Assembly (NCBI GenBank): GCA_016463225.1
Contig: JAEMRT010000049.1
Location: 1-37,206 of the forward strand
DNA: 37,206 bases
Source: Sphingopyxis sp.
GTDB taxonomy: Bacteria > Pseudomonadota > Alphaproteobacteria > Sphingomonadales > Sphingomonadaceae
Direction: 5' to 3'
The notes below the pieces were generated by a model that saw nothing but the letters and a program-made list of their open reading frames with translations, had not been told where the DNA came from and searched no databases. Each line of letters opens with the position of its first letter. Position 1 is the first letter of the stretch. The position numbers and the translations under genes are program-made. Shown here in pieces: positions 32,065-37,206 of the stretch.

Positions 32065-33075
32065 ATGCCTGCCCCCCGCCTGATCCACGTCGACGACGGC
32101 CTGCCCGGCATCTCCCGCGAACGCGTTGGCGAAGGTTGGCGGTACCGCGATACCAAGGGCAAGATCATTCGCGACCGCGACGAGATCACCCGGCTTAACG
32201 CGATCGCGCTGCCCCCCGCCTATGCGGACGCATGGTATTGCCCCGCCGCCAACGGCCATATTCTGGCCACCGGTTACGACGCGCGCGGGCGCAAGCAATA
32301 TCGCTATCACCCCGATTTCCGGCTGGCGCAGGACGCCGACAAATATGATCGCTGCGCCGCCTTCGGTCACGCGCTGCCGCTGCTCCGCGCGCGGCTCGAA
32401 AGCGATCTGGCGCGGCGCAGCCTGTGTCAGGAGCGCGTAGTCGGCGCGGTCGTCCGCCTGCTCGACCTCGCCGCGCTGCGCGTCGGCAACGAACAATATG
32501 TCGCGGCGAACAAAAGCTTTGGCGCGACGACGCTGCGCCAGCGGCACGCCAAGCTGACCGGCCAGACGCTGCGACTGAGTTACCGCGCCAAGGGCGGTGC
32601 GCAGCGGCTGGTGACGATCAGCGACCGTAACCTCACGACCCTGGTGCGCCGTCTGCAGGATCTGCCGGGGCAGAATCTGTTCCAGTACCAGGAGGATGGC
32701 GGCGTCTGCGCGGTCGCATCCGAAGACGTCAACGCCTATATCCGCGAGGCGATGGGCGACGAATTCAGCGCCAAGCATTTCCGCACCTGGTGGGCCAGCG
32801 TCGAGGCCTTTGCGTTCCTGTATGACGCGCCCGAACCGCCGACGCTCAAAGCCGTGCTGGAACATGTCGCCGACCGGCTGGGCAACACCCCGGCGATCGC
32901 GCGCAAGGCCTATGTCCACCCGGCGATGATCGCCGCAGCGCAGGAACGCGATGACTTTGCCGGAGCAGTCGGGGCGCTGCCGCGGGCGGCCAAATATCTT
33001 TCGCGTTACGAACGCGGATTTTTGACCTATCTGGAGCGCGCGCCCGGTGCCGCGGCGCTGCTGCGCTCTGCCTGA
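32065..33075 (+). CDS. DNA topoisomerase IB (poxvirus/eukaryote-like)
   Basis: A 336-residue type IB topoisomerase that nicks one strand through a 3'-phosphotyrosine and relaxes supercoils of either sign. The N-terminal domain shows RYRDTKGKIIRDRDEITRLN followed by AIALPPAY, and GRKQYRYHPDFR. The catalytic pentad is visible: Arg in LRVGNEQY, Lys in the beta-hairpin SYRAKGG-type text, Arg in KHFRTWWAS, and the nucleophile Tyr283 in ARKAYVHPAM. Such enzymes occur sporadically in bacteria and are common in alphaproteobacteria. It sits alone between an envelope ligase gene and an MscS channel, with no obvious functional partner. A hairpin lies over its ribosome-site position. Confidence 0.93.
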   Translation: MPAPRLIHVDDGLPGISRERVGEGWRYRDTKGKIIRDRDEITRLNAIALPPAYADAWYCPAANGHILATGYDARGRKQYRYHPDFRLAQDADKYDRCAAFGHALPLLRARLESDLARRSLCQERVVGAVVRLLDLAALRVGNEQYVAANKSFGATTLRQRHAKLTGQTLRLSYRAKGGAQRLVTISDRNLTTLVRRLQDLPGQNLFQYQEDGGVCAVASEDVNAYIREAMGDEFSAKHFRTWWASVEAFAFLYDAPEPPTLKAVLEHVADRLGNTPAIARKAYVHPAMIAAAQERDDFAGAVGALPRAAKYLSRYERGFLTYLERAPGAAALLRSA

Positions 33076-33096
33076 TCCAGACCCAAGAGGACCGAC

Positions 33097-34308
33097 TTGA
33101 CCTTCTCTATCCTTGCCGCAGCGCAGACTGCTGCCAACAAGACCGCCACCGCCCAGCCCACCACCGCGATCGGCAACCCGCTTGCCGACATCCGCGCCTG
33201 GTGGGACAGCAGTGTCGCGTGGGTGAACAGCCACTGGCTGCAGATCGGGATCGCAATCGCCGCCGGCCTCGCAATCTATTTCCTGTTGTCGATGATCCGC
33301 GGCTTTGCGCTGAAGCGCGCGCAGGCGACGCCGGGCGAATTCACCCTGACCCACATCGTCGGGCGGGTGATCCACAAGACCAAATCCTTCGTGCTCGCCA
33401 TCGTCGCGATCCGCATGGTCGCTGGTTATGCGCAGCCGCCCGCGGTGATCCTGCAGATCCTCCAGCTGATCTTCACCGTCGCGGTCGTTGTGCAGGTCGC
33501 GATCTGGGCGCGCGAGGTCATCCTGGGCCTGATCCAGCGCCGCGCGTCGGACGGGCACAACGAAACGCTGTCGAACGCGATGGGGATCATCCGCCTGCTG
33601 ATCAGCGTCGCGCTGTTCGCGATCGCGGGCATCGTCATCCTCGACAATATGGGGGTCAATGTCACCGGGCTGGTCGCCGGGCTCGGCATCGGCGGTATCG
33701 CCATCGGTCTGGCCGCGCAGGGCATTTTTTCGGATCTGTTTGCATCATTGTCGATCATCTTTGACCGGCCTTTCCGCGTCGGCGAGACGATCAAATATGA
33801 CACCAGCACCGCGACGGTCGAGCGCATCGGCCTTAAAAGCACCCGCCTGCGGTCGCTCAATGGCGAGTTGCTGGTGATTTCGAACACCAATTTGCTGGGC
33901 AAGGAGATCACCAATTTTGCGCATCTCCACCGCCGCCGGATCACCTTCAAAATCGGCGTCATCTATCAAACGACCCCGACGATGTTGCGCGACCTGCCCG
34001 CCCTGCTGGAAGAGCAGGTGGTCGCCGCGGGGCAGGAATTCATCCGTTCCAGCTTTCTGACCTTCGGCCCCTCCAGCCTCGATTTCGAATTGCTGTTCGA
34101 CGTGTTCAGCGACGAATTCGATGTCGTCGCGGCGGCGCGCACCGATGTCGGCATCCGCGTGTTCGAGGCGATGGCCAAGGCGGGTTATGAATTCGCTTAC
34201 CCGACCCAGACGACCTTCACCGCTGCCCCCGACGGCACGATGATCATGCCCTTTGCCGAGTCCCCGAAACCCAAGGCGAGCGCGGCGAAGACCGCCAAGC
34301 CCGGCTGA
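33097..34308 (+). CDS. Mechanosensitive channel of the MscS family
   Basis: A 403-residue inner-membrane channel that opens under membrane tension to release solutes in osmotic downshock. About five hydrophobic helices lie between residues 45 and 215. The pore helix is Gly/Ala-rich, VAGLGIGGIAIGLAAQGIFS, followed by the beta domain FDRPFRVGETIKYDTSTATV, then ERIGLKSTRLRSLNGELLVI and SNTNLLGKEITNF, all MscS hallmarks. The start is TTG 33097 with AAGAGG 6 bases upstream; no ATG is better placed. The Ala/Thr-rich first 30 residues may be periplasmic. It lies 21 bases after topoisomerase IB, but a shared role is unlikely. Confidence 0.9.
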   Translation: MTFSILAAAQTAANKTATAQPTTAIGNPLADIRAWWDSSVAWVNSHWLQIGIAIAAGLAIYFLLSMIRGFALKRAQATPGEFTLTHIVGRVIHKTKSFVLAIVAIRMVAGYAQPPAVILQILQLIFTVAVVVQVAIWAREVILGLIQRRASDGHNETLSNAMGIIRLLISVALFAIAGIVILDNMGVNVTGLVAGLGIGGIAIGLAAQGIFSDLFASLSIIFDRPFRVGETIKYDTSTATVERIGLKSTRLRSLNGELLVISNTNLLGKEITNFAHLHRRRITFKIGVIYQTTPTMLRDLPALLEEQVVAAGQEFIRSSFLTFGPSSLDFELLFDVFSDEFDVVAAARTDVGIRVFEAMAKAGYEFAYPTQTTFTAAPDGTMIMPFAESPKPKASAAKTAKPG

Positions 34309-34402
34309 CGCTACGGCGCCTTGGCGTGGCGGCTTGGGCCTTGTGCAACGCGTCCCGACAGGCCTAGAACGCGCCCCGAACCAATGATCGAGGGGATGAG
34401 CG

Positions 34403-34861
34403 ATGGTCACAATCACGCCGCAGGAATTGCAGACCAGGGTCGGCGAACATCTGGGCACGTCCGATTGGGTGCTCGTCGATCAGGAGATGATCAACAAGTT
34501 CGCCGACGCGACCGGCGACCACCAGTTCATCCATATCGACGCGGAAAAGGCCAAGCTGACCCCGTTCGGCGGCACCATCGCGCACGGTTTTCTGACCCTG
34601 TCGCTGATGCCGATGCTGGGCCAGAGCACCGACGGCCCGAAGGTCGGCGGCGTCAAAATGGGCGTCAATTACGGCTGCAACAAAGTTCGCTTTCTGTCGC
34701 CGGTCCGTTCGGGAAAGCGCGTGCGCAGCCATATCAAGCTGCTCGAGCTGGAGGAAAAGCGCCCCGGCCAGTGGCAGCAGACAAATGAAGTAACCGTCGA
34801 GATCGAGGGCGAAGACAAGCCCGCCCTGATCGCCGAATGGATCAGCCAGTTTTTCGTTTGA
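34403..34861 (+). CDS. MaoC-type (R)-enoyl-CoA hydratase
   Basis: A 152-residue single hot-dog-fold protein. The hydratase motif is complete: FADATGDHQFIH near residue 33, with catalytic Asp and His, then PFGGTIAHGFLTLSL near residue 53. It should add water to trans-2-enoyl-CoA to give the (R)-3-hydroxyacyl-CoA, as in PHA or fatty-acid side paths. ATG 34403 follows GAGGGGATGAGCG, giving a ribosome site about 8 bases upstream. It lies 54 bases before a thiolase gene, so the two may work together on acyl-CoA chains. Confidence 0.92.
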   Translation: MVTITPQELQTRVGEHLGTSDWVLVDQEMINKFADATGDHQFIHIDAEKAKLTPFGGTIAHGFLTLSLMPMLGQSTDGPKVGGVKMGVNYGCNKVRFLSPVRSGKRVRSHIKLLELEEKRPGQWQQTNEVTVEIEGEDKPALIAEWISQFFV

Positions 34862-34915
34862 GCGCTGCCCTCCCCGGCAAAGATTCTGCCAAACTCTTCG
34901 AAGAGGAATATTACC

Positions 34916-36097
34916 ATGCGTGACGCCGTCATCGTTTCCACCGCCCGCACCCCACTGACCAAGGCGGGTCGCGGCTCGTTCAACAACACCTTGTCACCGA
35001 CACTCGGCGCCTTCTCGGTCAAGGCCGCGGTCGAGCGCGCTGGCCTCGAAGGCGGCGAGATCGACGATGTCGTCTTTGGCGCCGCGATGCAGCAGGGATC
35101 GCAGACGATGAACGTCGCGCGTCTCATCGCGCTGCGCGCCGGGCTGCCGGTCACCGTCCCCGGCATGTCGATCGACCGCCAATGTTCGTCGGGCCTGATG
35201 ACGATCGCGACCGCGGCGAAGCAGATCATCGTCGACCGTCAGGACATCTGCGTCGCCGGCGGCATCGAAAGCATCTCGAAAGTCAGCGGCAGCGGCAAGA
35301 TATTCATCGAGACCGACGCCGAGCTGATCGCGATGCACAAAGACACCTATATGCCGATGATCGGCACCGCCGAGGTCGTCGCCAAGCGGTATAATATCGG
35401 CCGCGAAGCGCAGGACGAATATTCGCTCCAGTCGCAGCAGCGCACCGCCGCCGCGCAGGCCGCGGGCCTCTATGCCGACGAGATCATCGCGTGCAACGCG
35501 ACGATGGCGGTGATGAACAAGGAAACCAAGGAAGTCAGCTTCCACGACGTCGTCGCCGACAAGGACGAGTGCAACCGCGCTGACACCACGCTCGAAGGCC
35601 TGTCGAGCCTGAAGCCGGTCATGGGCGAAGGCCATACGATCACCGCCGGCAACGCCAGCCAGCTCGCCGACGGATCGTCGGCGTGCGTCGTGATGGAAGC
35701 TAGGGTCGCCGAAAAGCGCGGACTTCAGCCGCTCGGCCGCTATGTCGGCATGGCGGTCGCGGGCACCGAGCCCGACGAAATGGGCATCGGCCCGGTGTTC
35801 GCGATCCCCAAGCTGCTCGAACGCTTCGAGCTCAAGATGGACGACATCGGCCTGTGGGAACTCAACGAAGCCTTCGCGGTGCAGGTGCTCTACTGCCGCG
35901 ACAAGCTGGGCATCCCCAACGAGCTGCTCAACGTCAACGGCGGCTCGATCTCGATCGGCCATCCCTTCGGCATGACCGGCGCGCGCTGCGTCGGCCACGC
36001 CCTCCTCGAAGGCAAGCGCCGCGGCGTGAAATATGCCGTCGTCACCATGTGCATCGGTGGCGGCCAGGGCGCAGCGGGCCTGTTCGAGGTCTTCTGA
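34916..36097 (+). CDS. Acetyl-CoA C-acyltransferase (thiolase)
   Basis: A 393-residue thiolase, either degrading 3-ketoacyl-CoA or condensing acetyl-CoA. The nucleophile is C90 in DRQCSSGL, the catalytic His is H349 in GHPFGMTGAR and the second Cys is C379 in MCIGGGQG. Size is normal for the family. GAGGAATATTACC gives a ribosome site before ATG 34916. Chain-length preference cannot be read. Downstream is a CMD-family gene whose TTG start lies 1 base after the thiolase stop, so the genes are probably co-transcribed. Together with the MaoC hydratase this is a small acyl-CoA module. Confidence 0.95.
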   Translation: MRDAVIVSTARTPLTKAGRGSFNNTLSPTLGAFSVKAAVERAGLEGGEIDDVVFGAAMQQGSQTMNVARLIALRAGLPVTVPGMSIDRQCSSGLMTIATAAKQIIVDRQDICVAGGIESISKVSGSGKIFIETDAELIAMHKDTYMPMIGTAEVVAKRYNIGREAQDEYSLQSQQRTAAAQAAGLYADEIIACNATMAVMNKETKEVSFHDVVADKDECNRADTTLEGLSSLKPVMGEGHTITAGNASQLADGSSACVVMEARVAEKRGLQPLGRYVGMAVAGTEPDEMGIGPVFAIPKLLERFELKMDDIGLWELNEAFAVQVLYCRDKLGIPNELLNVNGGSISIGHPFGMTGARCVGHALLEGKRRGVKYAVVTMCIGGGQGAAGLFEVF

Positions 36098-36098
36098 T

Positions 36099-36680
36099 TT
36101 GCGCTTGGGCCAACCGCGTATCGAGCCGGTCGATCTGGACCGGCTCGATGCCGACCAGCGCGCCGCGCTGGAACCCTTCCTTGCCTCCGATGGCGGCAAG
36201 GTCGGGGGTGGCAAGATCCTCAACATCTTCCGCACGCTCGCCCATGCGCCGAAGGCGCTGACCGCCTTCCTTGCATGGGGCAATTATATCCTGTCGAAAC
36301 GCAACGCGCTCAGCCCGCGGAATCGCGAACTCGTCATCCTGCGCACCGGCTATAATTGCCGTTCGGGGTATGAATGGACCCAGCACAAGCGCATCGGGCT
36401 CGACTGCGGGCTAACCGAAGAGGAAATCGCGCGGATCAAGGCGGGGCCGGACGCGGGCTGGAGCGACCTCGACCGCGCCATGCTGCGCGCGACCGACGAG
36501 CTTACCAAGGATCATTTCGTTGCCGACGCGACTTGGTCCGCGCTCGCCCCGCTTGGCGACAAGGGCCGCATGGATCTGGTGATGACGGTCGGTCAATACA
36601 CACAGGTTTCGATGATCCTGAACAGCTTCGGCGTGCAGGTCGAGGACGGCTGGGACGTCGATCCGGATTTGAAAGCCTGA
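36099..36680 (+). CDS. Carboxymuconolactone decarboxylase/AhpD-like protein
   Basis: A 193-residue protein of the CMD/AhpD fold. The core is LSPRNRELVILRTGYNCRSG followed by YEWTQHKRIG near residues 69-98, in the E-x-x-x-x-x-x-x-C-x-x-x-Y-E-W-x-x-H form seen in CMD proteins that lack the C-x2-C redox pair; only one Cys is present there. Family members are lactone decarboxylases or peroxidase-type enzymes. The start is taken as TTG 36099, just after the thiolase stop, giving MRLGQPRIEPVDL; an upstream open frame runs inside the thiolase and is rejected. Substrate unknown. Confidence 0.82.
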   Translation: MRLGQPRIEPVDLDRLDADQRAALEPFLASDGGKVGGGKILNIFRTLAHAPKALTAFLAWGNYILSKRNALSPRNRELVILRTGYNCRSGYEWTQHKRIGLDCGLTEEEIARIKAGPDAGWSDLDRAMLRATDELTKDHFVADATWSALAPLGDKGRMDLVMTVGQYTQVSMILNSFGVQVEDGWDVDPDLKA

Positions 36681-36696
36681 ACCAGAGGAGAATGAC

Positions 36697-36987
36697 ATGA
36701 GCGGCATCGGCATTATCGCGACCTTGCGCGTCCAGCCCGGCAAGGAAGCCGAATTCGAGGGTGTCTTCGCCGAGCTCGCCTCTGCGGTCGCCACAAACGA
36801 GCCCGGCAACAGCTATTACAAGCTGTTCCGCACCGACGAGGCAGGCGTGTACAAGGTCATGGAATGTTATGACGATGGCGCGGCGGTCGAGGCGCACCGT
36901 GCCTCCGACCATTTCCGCACCCTTGGCGCGAAGCTTGGTCCGTGTCTGGCGGGGGCGCCCGCGATTGAGACTCTGAGCGCGGTCTAA
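36697..36987 (+). CDS. ABM-domain protein (putative quinol monooxygenase)
   Basis: A 96-residue single-domain protein of the antibiotic-biosynthesis-monooxygenase fold. IGIIATLRVQPGKEAEFEGV and SYYKLFRTDEAGVYKVMECY are the usual core strands, with HRASDHFRTLG as the last helix. Members are small dimeric oxygenases or haem-binding proteins acting on quinones. ATG 36697 follows AGAGGAGA by 6 bases. It is the last of a run with the thiolase and CMD-family genes, so a shared role with cyclic or aromatic intermediates is possible but speculative. Confidence 0.87.
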   Translation: MSGIGIIATLRVQPGKEAEFEGVFAELASAVATNEPGNSYYKLFRTDEAGVYKVMECYDDGAAVEAHRASDHFRTLGAKLGPCLAGAPAIETLSAV

Positions 36988-37050
36988 GGCGGCTCGGCGG
37001 CATACAGGACTCTGCTGCGCCGAATGACTGTTGGCGACCGGTTTTTTGCC

Positions 37051-37135
37051 GTTCCCCGGCGAAAGCCGGGGTCCAGGGCGTTAGAAAGCAAACGTCGCGT
37101 GATGACGCTCTGGGCCCCGGCTTTCGCCGGGGAAC
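37051..37135. repeat. Intergenic inverted repeat (CCCCGGC-GAAA-GCCGGGG arms)
   Basis: GTTCCCCGGCGAAAGCCGGGG (37051-37071) and its reverse complement CCCCGGCTTTCGCCGGGGAAC (37115-37135) face each other, and the match runs on inward for about nine more bases with two mismatches. Each arm is also a small hairpin. Spacing and size are close to the 7875-7963 repeat, though the core differs. The remaining bases to 37206 show no recognisable gene. Confidence 0.8.
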
Positions 37136-37206
37136 AGAATGGCTGCTTCCCGCCCAGACGCCGCCCTGTCACCCCCCTCGCCTCAATCGACCTCCGCAAT
37201 CTCCCC

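Noticed and set aside
30588..33558. Long minus-strand open frames (about 530 and 555 codons) opposite the ligase, topoisomerase and MscS genes
   Set aside because: They are low-complexity, rich in Arg, Gln, Asp and His, and run antisense to three well-recognised genes.
1..37206. CRISPR array, tRNA, rRNA or insertion sequence
   Set aside because: No regularly spaced direct repeats, cloverleaf-like CCA-ended segments, rRNA motifs or transposase text were seen in any gap.

Overview
The window is a chromosomal stretch of a GC-rich Gram-negative bacterium. It has short gaps, many ATGA or TAATG gene overlaps, a COX15-type haem A synthase, an L13-S9 ribosomal pair, an outer-membrane autotransporter and exosortase-A-associated glycan genes. 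Protein wording and gene order fit an alphaproteobacterium of the order Sphingomonadales (Sphingopyxis/Sphingomonas-like). This is inference from recognition, not from a search. I saw no tRNA, rRNA, CRISPR array, insertion sequence or prophage, and no gene-free stretch over 300 bases.

Layout. 1-293 is the 5' part of sdhB, reading left. 412-5327 is a tightly coupled rightward operon: lipid-linked glycan flippase, HAD phosphatase, CDP-glycerol-transferase-like protein, CDP-alcohol phosphotransferase and HIT hydrolase. It meets a leftward operon (7811-5315) of an alpha/beta hydrolase and two sugar/alcohol-phosphate nucleotidyltransferases. 8019-9694 adds a diacylglycerol-kinase-like protein and a metallophosphoesterase. 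Together these could make and export a phosphodiester-linked envelope glycopolymer or an unusual phospholipid head group; this is the best candidate here for an undescribed pathway. 9760-11885 is a coupled pair (AttH/CrtC-like protein plus APH-like kinase) behind a clear inverted repeat, followed by a small, AT-richer orphan gene.

12525-16028 is a trypsin-like serine protease autotransporter. It lies between two identical 34-bp terminators, one of which ends the rplM-rpsI operon. 17389-19232 holds a secreted protein of unknown function and ctaA. 19337-20932 encodes an M48 metallopeptidase and MsrA. 21039-23348 is a full YfiR-YfiN-YfiB cyclic-di-GMP control module, followed by galU. aqpZ, a soluble chemoreceptor-like protein and a small lipoprotein follow.

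27598-28320 is a divergent regulatory node: an S24/LexA-like repressor faces a small helix-turn-helix-like protein across an array of TCCTA/TAGGA boxes. 29222-32027 carries a divergent pair of exosortase-A-associated glycan genes, including a 51-residue small ORF coupled to the ligase. The right end has topoisomerase IB, an MscS channel, a MaoC-type dehydratase, a thiolase, a carboxymuconolactone-decarboxylase-like protein and an ABM monooxygenase, and closes with an intergenic palindromic repeat.
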